Origin: Candidatus Cloacimonadota bacterium
GTDB taxonomy: Bacteria; Cloacimonadota; Cloacimonadia; Cloacimonadales; Cloacimonadaceae
Assembly (NCBI GenBank): GCA_020532545.1
Contig: JAJBAW010000002.1
Location: 35,143 to 99,142 of the forward strand
DNA length: 64,000 nt
Direction of reading: 5' to 3'
Every line of letters starts with the position of its first letter. The stretch's first letter is position 1. The position numbers were made by a program, and so were the translations under genes. Of the stretch, positions 47,767-57,758 are shown piece by piece. The notes below the pieces were generated by a model. That model made no database searches, was not told where the DNA came from, and was given only the letters and a program-made list of their open reading frames with translations.

Positions 47767-49764
47767 CTATAATCCTGATCTGCACACGCGGAAGCCGATG
47801 CCTCTATAGGCACTGGCAGGATCGTTGTGCCCTCTAAATGGAATCCGGGAGTAAGTAGCGAGGCTCTCATAGTACCCGCCTCGCCTCAAACGGCTGGAAC
47901 GGCCAGTATTGCTTTCAGGGCCATGAGGATCGCTGACAGCACTGCTCCCATATGCGCCATGCTCGTCCCAACACCATTCATACACATTTCCGCTCATGTC
48001 ATAAAGACCAAGCGCATTAGGGGCTTTTGTGCCGACTGGGTGAGCATTTTGTCCGGAGTTTGAAAGATACCAAGCCACCTCGTTTATGGCATTTGAACCG
48101 CTATAGATATAGTCTGGAGTGCTGCTACCGCCCCGCGCCGCATATTCCCATTCCGCCTCGGTAAGCAAACGGTAGCCATTAGCAGACCAAGCGCAGAGCA
48201 CAGCATTCCAGGTGACATCGTTGAGAGAGGGTACTGCTCCCCAATTGCTCGGATTCGTGGATCCGCTGATGGTATAGACTGGGGTGAGCCCCTCATTCAG
48301 GCTGCGTAGATTGCAGTATTTAAGCGCTGAATACCAGGAAACGAAATACACTGGATAGTTAGCACCGAATCCAAAACCTTGAGCCGGATTGTTTGCCATC
48401 ACAGCCAGATATTCTGACTGTTTCACCTCGTATTTGCTTATATAAAAAGGACTCAGGCTTACGCTGTGAATGGGCAGTTCATCGCTCTCCCCTTCCCCTC
48501 TGGTATCTCCCATGCTGAAGGTACCGCCGGGGACATAGACAAAGCCTTCGGGCGCTATCCCATAGATCTCGGTGGCAAGGGGAGAAGGAAGCCACAGCTC
48601 TTTGTAAGCCCTGGCTTTCAAGGTGGTAGTAGTGCCAATGGTAATGGGATTGTTATAGAGCAAAGAGCTTTCATCGGGATCGCTGCCATCTGTGCTGTAA
48701 TAGATGCTGGCGCCTGGGGTAGCAGAGCTGATGCTGACGATATATGGCGTCGAAGATGAGCCACCTTCAGGACTAAAAACCGGGCCTGCCACTGTGCCCA
48801 TGACGGTATGATCCTCCGCCAGAACCCGGATGCGGTAAGTGGAATCATCAAAATCTATGCCTTCCGCCCCGGCATTCCAAATGATGTGTTTGGCTATGCC
48901 AGAGGCAATGCTATCTCCCATATCTCCGACAAGATTGGCGCTATTGGGCTGATAATCAAAAGAGCCGCCACTATTGACTGAAAGCAGCAGCGAGACTGTG
49001 GCAGGATCGTTATTGGCATCAAAGATATCATAGTGAATATCCACGATCTTGCTGCCATCCCTGCGCTGAAGAGCAGAGACATTATACACATCAGGCGGCA
49101 TAGGCGAAGCCAGTGTTCTGCGCAAAGTGAAGGCATCCCAGTGCGCATATTTGCTAAAGCCATCGTAAAGAGCTTCCACCCTGAGCCTTACACTGCTGGC
49201 CTGGGCAGGAAGCTCTACGCTAAGACGTGTCCAGGCATTGGTATCCGGCTGCAGGTTTTGCCAATTTGTCCAAGTATAACCGTAGTCATATTCGATTGAG
49301 TAGCGGCTGTATTCTGTGGCAGGATCCAGGCTACTGCTAAAGTAATAGAAGTCTAAGGTGTAGAGGTAGCCGGCACTGAGCTGAACGCTATCAAACTCCA
49401 GAGCGTGGCTCTCATTTTGCAGATTCCAGCTTCCCCAATACCAATCTCCGCTGTAGGCATCTGCACCACCCAAGGCTTGATCAGTGGCCCCCCACCATAC
49501 CGCGCGATTCGGTTTTGGATCCGGAATGGGGGTGAAATCCCAGTTGTCATTGGAGCTGGATTCAAAGCCCTGTTGCCAGACAGTTTCTGCTCCAAGGGAG
49601 AAGCTAAACATGATCAAGATCAGCAGTAGCGCCGTGCTTCGTAGCGCAGGACGCCGATCCTGCGGAACGTAAAGCTTTATTTTTGCAGGAATAGCATCCC
49701 GCACTAGGGATTTGGAGCCAGCTTTTGCAGGAACGGCGTCCTGCACTACGAAATTGCATCTCAT
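47767..49764 (-). CDS. exported protein with a chitobiase-C-type module and an FGE-sulfatase domain
   Basis: The ATG at 49764 overlaps the previous stop (ATGA), giving 665 residues. However, the first ~45 residues (QDAVPAK, RDAIPAK, PQDRRPALR) are coded by a palindromic repeat, and only then comes a signal-like stretch (ALLLILIMFSFSLGA). After this is a beta-rich domain with WQQGFESSSNDNWDF (carbohydrate-binding-like). Next are one CHB_HEX_C-type module (ASIYYSTDGSDPDESS) and a C-terminal FGE-like domain (GGTFSMGDTRGEGESD, LTEAEWEYAARGG). The cysteine position of true FGE reads Ser here (TYSRIPFRG), so formylglycine formation is unlikely. It may bind cell-surface glycans. Confidence 0.75.
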   Translation of the reverse strand: MRCNFVVQDAVPAKAGSKSLVRDAIPAKIKLYVPQDRRPALRSTALLLILIMFSFSLGAETVWQQGFESSSNDNWDFTPIPDPKPNRAVWWGATDQALGGADAYSGDWYWGSWNLQNESHALEFDSVQLSAGYLYTLDFYYFSSSLDPATEYSRYSIEYDYGYTWTNWQNLQPDTNAWTRLSVELPAQASSVRLRVEALYDGFSKYAHWDAFTLRRTLASPMPPDVYNVSALQRRDGSKIVDIHYDIFDANNDPATVSLLLSVNSGGSFDYQPNSANLVGDMGDSIASGIAKHIIWNAGAEGIDFDDSTYRIRVLAEDHTVMGTVAGPVFSPEGGSSSTPYIVSISSATPGASIYYSTDGSDPDESSLLYNNPITIGTTTTLKARAYKELWLPSPLATEIYGIAPEGFVYVPGGTFSMGDTRGEGESDELPIHSVSLSPFYISKYEVKQSEYLAVMANNPAQGFGFGANYPVYFVSWYSALKYCNLRSLNEGLTPVYTISGSTNPSNWGAVPSLNDVTWNAVLCAWSANGYRLLTEAEWEYAARGGSSTPDYIYSGSNAINEVAWYLSNSGQNAHPVGTKAPNALGLYDMSGNVYEWCWDEHGAYGSSAVSDPHGPESNTGRSSRLRRGGYYESLATYSRIPFRGHNDPASAYRGIGFRVCRSGL
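49640..49750. repeat. palindromic repeat units inside the 5' end of 47767-49764
   Basis: Units 49685-49707 and 49727-49750 are direct copies 42 bp apart (GCAGGAaCGGCGTCCTGCACTAC form). Unit 49640-49663 is an inverted copy, 22 of 24 bases matching the third. Each is itself a small hairpin (GCAGGA/TCCTGC) ending in CTAC, like 24819-24845. Confidence 0.75.
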
Positions 49765-50540
49765 TGCTTGCCTCCCCTCAGGATAGCTTTGGCCTCTATC
49801 CAGGGGATGCGCTGCGTCTTGCTTTCTTGCAGGAGAGCTTCCAAAGCCTGGATATCTTCCCGTGTATAATTCTTGTAAGCACTTACCTTGTAAAACATCT
49901 GATCCCGAAATTCCGCCACATCATAATGGGTGTATTGGGTAGTATAGCTGCGTCCTAAGAAGTAATAAAAGTGTTCATCATCCTCATAAGGGCTTTCATT
50001 GTAGAGGATGATGTAGCCATCCGGAATGATGGGGTTATTGTAGGGTGGGATGCTCTGAGTTACCTCTTCCCAGTTCAGCAAGGCATCCACGCCATTTGAG
50101 ATATCCACTGTGAGCCCTTCGGGTATGGCCGGAGGGGCATAACTGATGCTGAAAAGACTTAGCGAGCTCACTAAAGCGCTATTGCCAAAGGTGTCACTGG
50201 CCTGAATCTGCACTTTGCCTCTCAGGCTTTGGCTAGCCGGAAGTTCCCAGGCATAGCTGCCTGAATTCGCAATAGCTTCGGCTATACTGACATAATCCAC
50301 CCCACCATTCAGGCTGTACCAGAGCTCAATGCCATCCGGACCCAGATTTGTATCCACGGCATTCCACTGGATAGCAATGGTATCGCCAATGTACCAGCTT
50401 TCTCCACCATTGGGACTGATCAGTTCAAGGTAGGGGTCTATCGTATCCATTACAAAATCCGGGCTGTCACCATAGGAACTGAGCCCGCTGCAAAGTGTTA
50501 GCATGCTTATCAGCAGAGTAAACAATAGTACTTTCTTCAT
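49761..50540 (-). CDS. exported Ig-like/FN3 protein, function unknown
   Basis: This 259-aa protein has a signal peptide (MKKVLLFTLLISMLTLCSG). An Ig-like domain of the Ser-Thr-rich glycoprotein anchor type (PNGGESWYIGDTIAIQWNA) spans about 40-130. An FN3-like domain follows at 135-230 (YIILYNESPYEDDEHFYYFLG). The C-terminal helix is charged (DIQALEALLQESKTQRIPW). The ATG has a perfect AAAGGAGG site. Its stop overlaps the FGE-type gene 47767-49764, so the two are co-translated and may work together at the cell surface. No catalytic motif is seen. Confidence 0.75.
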   Translation of the reverse strand: MKKVLLFTLLISMLTLCSGLSSYGDSPDFVMDTIDPYLELISPNGGESWYIGDTIAIQWNAVDTNLGPDGIELWYSLNGGVDYVSIAEAIANSGSYAWELPASQSLRGKVQIQASDTFGNSALVSSLSLFSISYAPPAIPEGLTVDISNGVDALLNWEEVTQSIPPYNNPIIPDGYIILYNESPYEDDEHFYYFLGRSYTTQYTHYDVAEFRDQMFYKVSAYKNYTREDIQALEALLQESKTQRIPWIEAKAILRGGKQ

Positions 50541-50584
50541 GTCTTCCTCCTTTTAAAGAAAAAATATATGATTAATCATTATGT

Positions 50585-51433
50585 TCAAGGTGCAATCCTG
50601 GCCACACGAAAGCCGATATCATTTTCCTCCAAATCAGGAGAATCGCGCGCCCAGTAGGAAATACGACAATATTCATAATAGGTGTCCCAGCTGCCTCCGC
50701 GAAACACTCGGTCACTTCCGCTATCTGCTCCATGGGGATTGTCCTGCGCATCACCTGCCTTGAAATCGGAGATATCCCAAACCCATTCCCAGACGTTGCC
50801 AGTCATGTCGTAAAGACCAAGTTCATTGGAAGCTTTGGTGCCTACTGATTTTGGGCCTCTGGGATCATCGTTTTCACTATACCAAGCCACTAAGTCTATG
50901 TCATTGCTTCCGCTATAGCTATAATCTTGTGTCTTCGTCCCACCTTTGGCTGCAAACATCCATTCCATATTCGTGGGCAGACGATAGCCCCTTGCTGCCC
51001 AGTTGCAGCTTACCTTGCTATGGTTGGCCCAATCCATGTCCCAGTCACCGGGCCAGCTATCAGGATCGTTCCCAGCGTCACTATACCCGTAACACGGCGT
51101 CAAGCCTTCCTGTAAGCTGCGGCGATTGCAATACTCAATGGCATTGAACCAGGAGACATAATAAACGGGATGATCGCTGCCAATTCCGTATTCTGTCGTG
51201 GCAGGATTGGTCCCCATCACCGCTTCATAATCTGCCTGAGTGAGTTCATGTTTGTCAAGATAGAAGCTACTTATAGTTACGTCATTTGTACCATTATAGA
51301 AGGTACCACCTCTCACGAGCACAAAGTTCTGAGCTGGTTCACCCGGCTCAGTTGTCTTCTTGCTGCAGCTTGATAGCAAGAGTAGCAGCAGGTTCAGGAT
51401 GAGGACGATCACAAGTAATTTTTGCACTTGCAT
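50585..51433 (-). CDS. lipoprotein with FGE-sulfatase (SUMF1-like) domain
   Basis: The ATG at 51433 (AAAGGAGAG upstream) gives a lipoprotein signal (MQVQKLLVIVLILNLLLLLL then SSC). The 282-aa product is almost only an FGE-like domain: VLVRGGTFYNGTNDV, KHELTQADYEAVMG, RGYRLPTNMEWMFAAKGG, YDMTGNVWEWVWD and DRVFRGGSWDT. The end reads EYCRISYWARDSP, so one of the paired cysteines of true formylglycine-generating enzyme is present and the second is not. It is the simplest of the three FGE-type proteins here. Such proteins in bacteria may have binding or other oxidative roles. Confidence 0.82.
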   Translation of the reverse strand: MQVQKLLVIVLILNLLLLLLSSCSKKTTEPGEPAQNFVLVRGGTFYNGTNDVTISSFYLDKHELTQADYEAVMGTNPATTEYGIGSDHPVYYVSWFNAIEYCNRRSLQEGLTPCYGYSDAGNDPDSWPGDWDMDWANHSKVSCNWAARGYRLPTNMEWMFAAKGGTKTQDYSYSGSNDIDLVAWYSENDDPRGPKSVGTKASNELGLYDMTGNVWEWVWDISDFKAGDAQDNPHGADSGSDRVFRGGSWDTYYEYCRISYWARDSPDLEENDIGFRVARIAP

Positions 51434-51638
51434 GATATCTCTCCTTTGAAGATATTGAGTTTGGTTATAGGGTCTGTCATCAGCGTATTTCAAGTCATAT
51501 TGATCTTTTCACAATCTTTACCTGGATTCAAAAACTGTCAAGCTCAAAATCCCGATAGCCCATCTTATGCCGTTTTAGAACTTTATCATAGTAAAAAGCC
51601 AAGCTCTCCCTTGTGCGATGAACTTGATTCTAACAAGT

Positions 51639-51684
51639 GTTCGACTCGAGATCACTCAGATCTTCGAGTCATCTCGAGTCGAAC
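51639..51684. repeat. CTCGAG-centred palindrome, copy 3
   Basis: Arms GTTCGACTCGAGATCACT and AGTCATCTCGAGTCGAAC (17 of 18 paired) with a 10-base spacer. Outer flanks (AACTTGATTCTAAC against GTTAAAAGCAAGT) extend the stem to about 84 bp. It is the same family as 21785-21834. Confidence 0.85.
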
Positions 51685-51778
51685 GCCCGTTAAAAGCAAG
51701 TCGAACCGGAAGGCGGGAAATGGCAAGACCAGTATCCTGCCCACGCTTGGCTTCGAAAGATCAAGGAAAACGGAGCCT

Positions 51779-51816
51779 AAAAAAAACAGCTCTCCAGATG
51801 AGTCTCCAAAGAGCTG
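51779..51816 (-). terminator. Rho-independent terminator (minus strand)
   Basis: CAGCTCT and AGAGCTG form the stem base (51787-51816), with further pairing inside. An A-run at 51779-51786 reads as eight T on the minus strand. It ends the 51850-52809 gene. Confidence 0.85.
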
Positions 51817-51849
51817 CTATTGCTACTGAATATTGATATGATCTATCTT

Positions 51850-52809
51850 TTATTCGATCTCGTCGTAAACGGAGCTGACGCGAAAGAATCTTTTGGCTGG
51901 GTTCTGTGGAGCAGTCCAGGAGCTTGCTCCGAAAACCCCGCTGCTGTCTTCAAGGTAGCTTCCGCCGGGCTCGGTGGCAGAATAGACCTTGTAGGTATCG
52001 ATCCCGTAGAGCTCTTCCCAAGTAATGAAGACACTCCCATCTACTATATTGATGCTCAGACTTGCCGGCACTCCATTGGAAAATAAAACTTTGGCCGGAA
52101 AGCCCCAGACCCCGCTGGCCGTTTTGGCGCGCAGATACAGCGTTTGAAGGCCGTCCTCCACAGCACTCATGTCGCTGGGAATATCCAGGTTTAGAGTGGA
52201 GCCGGGGGTAACGCTGACCACTACTCCGTTGCCAAAGCCAGGGTCGGTGCCCACAAAGTATTCGATCTGGGTGATGTTCTGATAGGGCTCGGAAGGTTCC
52301 ACCGCCTGGGGAATATAGAAGCTGTGGTTCTGAGGCAGGCCCCAGAGCCCAGAGGAGTTTTTTGCGCGTACATAGATGCGGTGGAAACCGGGATCGACGG
52401 CAGCACTGCTGATCAATTGGTTGATATCCACGTTGTTACGGGTATAGACCTGTGTAGCCAAGCCCTGACCCGGATCCGCATCGAAGAAATACTCGATCTG
52501 AGCTACGCTGCCATGTGGAGGTAGAATCTGGGGGCTGGGATGCGGTATGTAGAAATTGGCCCTTTGCGGCAGACCCCATTGACCCACCGAATTTTTGGCG
52601 CGTATGTAGATGCGATGGAAGCCGTGATCCAAGGCTGCGGTGCTAATCAGTGGGTTGAGATCCACTGTGTTTCTGCTGTAAAGCGGCGTTCCCTGTCCCA
52701 GTCCGGGATCGGAATCGAAGTAATACTCCAGTTCGGCTACCGTGCCGGAAAATAATACTCCGGAACCGATCAGGACCAGCATAATGACTGTGCTGCATAA
52801 TGTTTTCAT
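51850..52809 (-). CDS. exported protein with three ~80-residue internal repeats and a C-terminal FN3-like domain
   Basis: I do not recognise the family. The 319-aa protein has a signal peptide (MKTLCSTVIMLVLIGSGVLFSG) and three repeats starting near residues 26, 103 and 180. Each begins with a form of EYYFDSDPGLGQGTPL and ends with HRIYIRAKNSVGQWGLP. The third repeat is the most divergent (EYFVGTDPGFGNG, LYLRAKTASGVWGFP). The aspartates in DxDPGxGxG could bind calcium. The last ~70 residues are FN3-like (DTYKVYSATEPGGSY). AGGAGG lies before the ATG. It is upstream of the FGE-type lipoproteins on the same strand but has its own terminator. Confidence 0.7.
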   Translation of the reverse strand: MKTLCSTVIMLVLIGSGVLFSGTVAELEYYFDSDPGLGQGTPLYSRNTVDLNPLISTAALDHGFHRIYIRAKNSVGQWGLPQRANFYIPHPSPQILPPHGSVAQIEYFFDADPGQGLATQVYTRNNVDINQLISSAAVDPGFHRIYVRAKNSSGLWGLPQNHSFYIPQAVEPSEPYQNITQIEYFVGTDPGFGNGVVVSVTPGSTLNLDIPSDMSAVEDGLQTLYLRAKTASGVWGFPAKVLFSNGVPASLSINIVDGSVFITWEELYGIDTYKVYSATEPGGSYLEDSSGVFGASSWTAPQNPAKRFFRVSSVYDEIE

Positions 52810-52843
52810 CTTGCCTCCTATCGGCAGTTAAAGTGAGCTGACA

Positions 52844-53887
52844 TCAATTCCCGGCCTGGGCTTCGATATGCAATTGCAGATTGCCACTTTGGTCCACTAT
52901 GGGAGGAGAGTCGAAATCCGTAATACTCGCCAGGAAAGTGAGATACCAGAGATCATCGAAAGGTGTGGGTCCACCGTAAATGCCGATATCCTCTCCATAT
53001 TGTCCGGCACCGATAGCGGGAGAACCTGCCACCAGATGATAATCGCCACCGTTGATATCCTGCATCACAGTGGCCAGATTAACGCCCTGCTGATTGCCAG
53101 GGCCGGTGATGCTGGCGGAACTGCCTTCGAAGATGCTGTATTGATAATTGAAATTCGCATACATCCCATTCATGTTCTCCAGCACACAATTGGTAAAGAC
53201 TATGCTGGCAGTAGCTACGTTCGAGGAATAAGCCAGAGTATGGCTACCTGTGCCGCTATTCAGGAATACGCTGTTGTAAAAAGCTGCCGTGGCGTTTGGC
53301 TGAGGGAAGTAAAGATGGTTGTCGTTACTATCGAATACGCAATTGTAAAAAACGCTGGAAGCCAGGGAATACAGGTTGATCTGAAAGGAGCCACCTAAAA
53401 AGGTGCATCCGGTAAACATCACATTGAGCACGGATGTTGATCCGTTGCCTACGGATGTGTTCCCCTTGAACAGACAATCTGTAAATGTCGAACCGGAGGC
53501 AAGTGCGGCTACATTGTTGTTAAACACGCAATTGGAATAGGATGCCGTGTAATTGCTGTTGATCCCGGCGCTATCCAATCCGATAAACCTGGAATTCGTA
53601 CCGCCGGCCGATTCTATATAGCCCGTAAGCTTGGTGGTCGTAAGGGCTGGATTGGCGGGATTCACTCCTCCACCTATCACGGTAAGGCGTTTTGAGGTGT
53701 TGATATTGCCATAGCTTAACAAAGACGGATAGACATAAATAGAGTCGCCATCGGCAGAAGCGTTATGCGCGGCCATGACAGTAGTAAATTGCCCAATAGA
53801 GGGAATATTGTTATCCACTGTGCGGATAACGGCGACGAGTGAAGACATTGCGACAAGCGCAATGATGAAGGTAAAGATATGTTTCAT
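52844..53887 (-). CDS. secreted parallel beta-helix protein
   Basis: This 347-aa exported protein has a signal peptide (MKHIFTFIIALVAMSSLVA) and opens with QFTTVMAAHNASADGDSIYVYPS, the usual start of a right-handed beta-helix. Repeated turns follow: YSNCVFNNN, FTDCLFKGN, FTGCTFLGG, FYNCVFDSN, FYNSVFLNS and FTNCVLEN. The end of the helix is GGDYHLVAGSPAIGAGQYGEDIGIYGGP, found in many such proteins. Helices of this kind bind or cut polysaccharides; no lyase residues are clear here. AGGAGAA precedes the ATG. It may share a transcript with 51850-52809 (34 bp apart). Confidence 0.8.
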   Translation of the reverse strand: MKHIFTFIIALVAMSSLVAVIRTVDNNIPSIGQFTTVMAAHNASADGDSIYVYPSLLSYGNINTSKRLTVIGGGVNPANPALTTTKLTGYIESAGGTNSRFIGLDSAGINSNYTASYSNCVFNNNVAALASGSTFTDCLFKGNTSVGNGSTSVLNVMFTGCTFLGGSFQINLYSLASSVFYNCVFDSNDNHLYFPQPNATAAFYNSVFLNSGTGSHTLAYSSNVATASIVFTNCVLENMNGMYANFNYQYSIFEGSSASITGPGNQQGVNLATVMQDINGGDYHLVAGSPAIGAGQYGEDIGIYGGPTPFDDLWYLTFLASITDFDSPPIVDQSGNLQLHIEAQAGN

Positions 53888-55742
<1,855 letters not shown>

Positions 55743-55743
55743 C

Positions 55744-56142
55744 ATGGCAAAAGACTTGATCAAGCTCCGCATCCTCCTGCCCACCGAGATAGCCCTGGCA
55801 GCGGATGATATCAGCAGCCTGACTATCGAAACCAGTATGGGCTCCATGGGAATTCAGCCGCGTCGGCGGGATTGTGTGGCTATCATCACACCCGGAATAC
55901 TGGTAATGAAAAACTCCGGAGCCGAAGAGACCTTTGTAGCAATCGACGAGGGGATTTTGACCAAAACCGGTCTAAAGGTGACAATCCTGGCCCACAATGC
56001 CATCTCGGGCAAGGATCTCAGCCAGCTCAAAGATGAAGTGAAAAGCAAATTCTTGCATCAGGATGATGAAGAGACCAATCTCAGTCAACTCATGCACAAG
56101 ATTGAAGATAGCCTCCTCAGCCGTCTGCATAGGATGAACTAA
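55744..56142 (+). CDS. atpC: N-ATPase subunit epsilon
   Basis: This 132-aa protein is the epsilon subunit (the start at 55744 lies just after the atpD stop; the longer frame from 55696 overlaps it). The N-terminal beta-sandwich shows IRILLPTEIA-like sequence (LRILLPTEIALAADDI) and GSMGIQPRRRDCVAIITPGIL. The C-terminal helical part is present (LSQLMHKIEDSLLSRLHRM). It connects the rotor to the c-ring and can inhibit hydrolysis. Its stop overlaps the next ATG by one base. Confidence 0.87.
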   Translation: MAKDLIKLRILLPTEIALAADDISSLTIETSMGSMGIQPRRRDCVAIITPGILVMKNSGAEETFVAIDEGILTKTGLKVTILAHNAISGKDLSQLKDEVKSKFLHQDDEETNLSQLMHKIEDSLLSRLHRMN

Positions 56143-56468
56143 TGAACAAGCCCAGCCCCCGGGACAATAAGATACAAGAATTCACCCGGAAAATAGGCAA
56201 AAAAGCCGCCAATAAGCTGGACTTTCGAAAAGAAGGGACCGGCACGATCTGGTTTGGTTTGGGGATGATCGGCATCATCGGTTGGGCAGTGGCCGTACCT
56301 ACTCTGGCTGGCATCGGCCTGGGCATCTGGCTGGACAGCCGGTATGGTGGCAGATACTCCTGGACCCTTACTCTGATGGGTGTAGGCTTGGTCTTGGGCT
56401 GTCTGAATGCCTGGCACTGGATCAAAAAGGAAGAAAAAGAGATGCGCAAAGGAAAGCATGATGATTAA
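56142..56468 (+). CDS. atpQ: N-ATPase AtpQ (AtpI-like) membrane protein
   Basis: This 108-aa protein has a charged N-terminus (about 40 residues) and two membrane helices (GTIWFGLGMIGIIGWAVAVPT and TLTLMGVGLVLGCLNAWHWI). They are joined by LGIWLDSRYGGR, the pattern of the AtpI/AtpQ group. It is thought to help c-ring assembly or Mg2+ supply. It starts on the last base of the atpC stop and overlaps atpR. The position between epsilon and AtpR is a marker of N-ATPase operons. Confidence 0.85.
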   Translation: MNKPSPRDNKIQEFTRKIGKKAANKLDFRKEGTGTIWFGLGMIGIIGWAVAVPTLAGIGLGIWLDSRYGGRYSWTLTLMGVGLVLGCLNAWHWIKKEEKEMRKGKHDD

Positions 56469-56775
56469 TGTGATCGGCTATTTTGGCATAATGATTGGTG
56501 GGATGATCCTGGGTCTGATCTTTTTTGGGGGGCTGTGGTTCACCATCCAGAAAGGGCTGGGGTCGAAGCTGCCAGCGCTTTGGTTCGGCATCAGTCTATT
56601 TGTCCGGATCGGAATCACCCTGGGTGGCTTTTATCTGCTCACCAGAGGGAATCTGCTGAATTTCGCTTTTTGTCTGCCGGGGTTTATAGCGGTTAAAATA
56701 CTCTTTGTCAATATCACGAAGCATAGTGCACAATCTGCACAGCCTATCACACAGGAAAAGAGCAATGCGTCTTAG
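56458..56775 (+). CDS. atpR: N-ATPase AtpR membrane protein
   Basis: This is a 105-aa protein (start at 56458, inside the atpQ end, after AAAGGAAAG). It has three hydrophobic helices, with an Arg inside the second (LWFGISLFVRIGITLGGFYLL). In N-ATPases this membrane Arg is proposed to meet the paired Glu residues of the c subunit, which have one more carboxylate than other F-ATPases. The product is found only with N-ATPases and so supports that assignment. The function beyond assembly is not established. Confidence 0.85.
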   Translation: MMINVIGYFGIMIGGMILGLIFFGGLWFTIQKGLGSKLPALWFGISLFVRIGITLGGFYLLTRGNLLNFAFCLPGFIAVKILFVNITKHSAQSAQPITQEKSNAS

Positions 56776-57475
56776 TCCAGATGAACTGATCTACTGGCAA
56801 CACGGCTGGTTTAAAATCAATGCCACCATAGGCTTTACCTGGGTGATCATGTTGATTCTGGTCTTGGGTTCATACCTGCTCACCAGAAATCTGGGAGCAG
56901 GCAAAAAGGTCTCCAAGAAACAAAGCTTCCTGGAGATTATCGTCATCGGTATGAAAAACCAGATTGCAGAGCTGGGGCTGGACAATCCCACCCTGTTTAT
57001 CGGGTTCCTGGGCACACTGTTCCTGTTTATCGCGAGTTCCGTGGTGCTGGAGCTGATTCCGGGTTTTGAGCCTCCCACCGCTTCACTTTCCACCACCACT
57101 GCCTTGGCCTTATCGGTGTTTCTGGCAGTTCCGGTTTTCGGGATCATGGAAACGGGCATCAAAGAGTATATCAGCTCTTATCTCAAACCCACTGTGATCA
57201 TGCTGCCCTTCAATATCATCAGTGAGATTACCCGCACGATAGCCCTGGCAGTACGTCTATTTGGTAATATCATGAGCGGGGGAATGATAGTAGGCATCTT
57301 GATCTCAATATCGCCATTCATCTTCCCCATTGTAATGCGCATCCTGGGGCTGCTCACCGGCATGGTACAAGCCTATATCTTCAGCATTTTGGCAGGTGTA
57401 TATATCGCTGCTGCCACCCATACTGATTCCCCTAAACAGGCTGAGGTTGAGCAGGCCACAGCTTCCAATGAATAA
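56765..57475 (+). CDS. atpB: N-ATPase subunit a
   Basis: This 236-aa integral membrane stator subunit forms the ion channels next to the c-ring. I take the ATG at 56765 (AGGAAAAGAG upstream), which overlaps atpR by 11 bases; the frame from 56705 is longer than the family needs. The essential Arg is in LAVRLFGNIMSGGMIVGIL. The last helices show VQAYIFSILAGVYIAAATH, as in other a subunits. It is typical of the short N-ATPase form. Confidence 0.92.
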   Translation: MRLSPDELIYWQHGWFKINATIGFTWVIMLILVLGSYLLTRNLGAGKKVSKKQSFLEIIVIGMKNQIAELGLDNPTLFIGFLGTLFLFIASSVVLELIPGFEPPTASLSTTTALALSVFLAVPVFGIMETGIKEYISSYLKPTVIMLPFNIISEITRTIALAVRLFGNIMSGGMIVGILISISPFIFPIVMRILGLLTGMVQAYIFSILAGVYIAAATHTDSPKQAEVEQATASNE

Positions 57476-57487
57476 AAGAGGTATAAA

Positions 57488-57757
57488 ATGGATAATATAA
57501 CCTTAGTTGCTATGACTTCAATAGTTACCGCCGGCATCACCACCGGTTTTGGTACGATGGGTCCTGCCCTGGCTGAAGGCAAGGCTGTCTCGACAGCGCT
57601 GACTTCGATAGCCCAGCAGCCGGATTCGTCTTCCACCATCACCAGAACCCTGTTCGTGGGACTCGCAATGATCGAATCCACAGCTATTTACTGCTTTGTG
57701 GTTTCCATGATACTCATCTTCGCCAATCCCTTCTGGACTCAAGTTATAGGCAAATAG
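57488..57757 (+). CDS. atpE: N-ATPase c subunit, Na+-type
   Basis: This 89-aa two-helix proteolipid builds the ion-carrying ring. Helix 1 has GPALAEGKA (Glu30). Helix 2 has GLAMIESTAIYCFVV, with Glu63, Ser64 and Tyr68. The Glu-Ser-x3-Tyr spacing is the same as in the Na+-binding c ring of Ilyobacter tartaricus (Glu65, Ser66, Tyr70). The extra Glu30 (Gln32 there) is typical for N-ATPases, which pair two carboxylates. I infer Na+ specificity. RBS AAGAGGT is close to the ATG. Confidence 0.93.
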   Translation: MDNITLVAMTSIVTAGITTGFGTMGPALAEGKAVSTALTSIAQQPDSSSTITRTLFVGLAMIESTAIYCFVVSMILIFANPFWTQVIGK

Positions 57758-57758
57758 A

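Larger units (their letters stand above)
51434..51849. other. intergenic region with palindrome and terminator
   Basis: It contains the third CTCGAG-centred palindrome (51639-51684, with outer pairing from about 51620 to 51703) and the terminator of the 51850 gene. I see no gene. Confidence 0.7.

Noticed and set aside
45882..51433. Formylglycine-generating sulfatase-maturation system
   Set aside because: The copper-binding cysteine pair is incomplete in all three proteins, and no sulfatase is present in the window.
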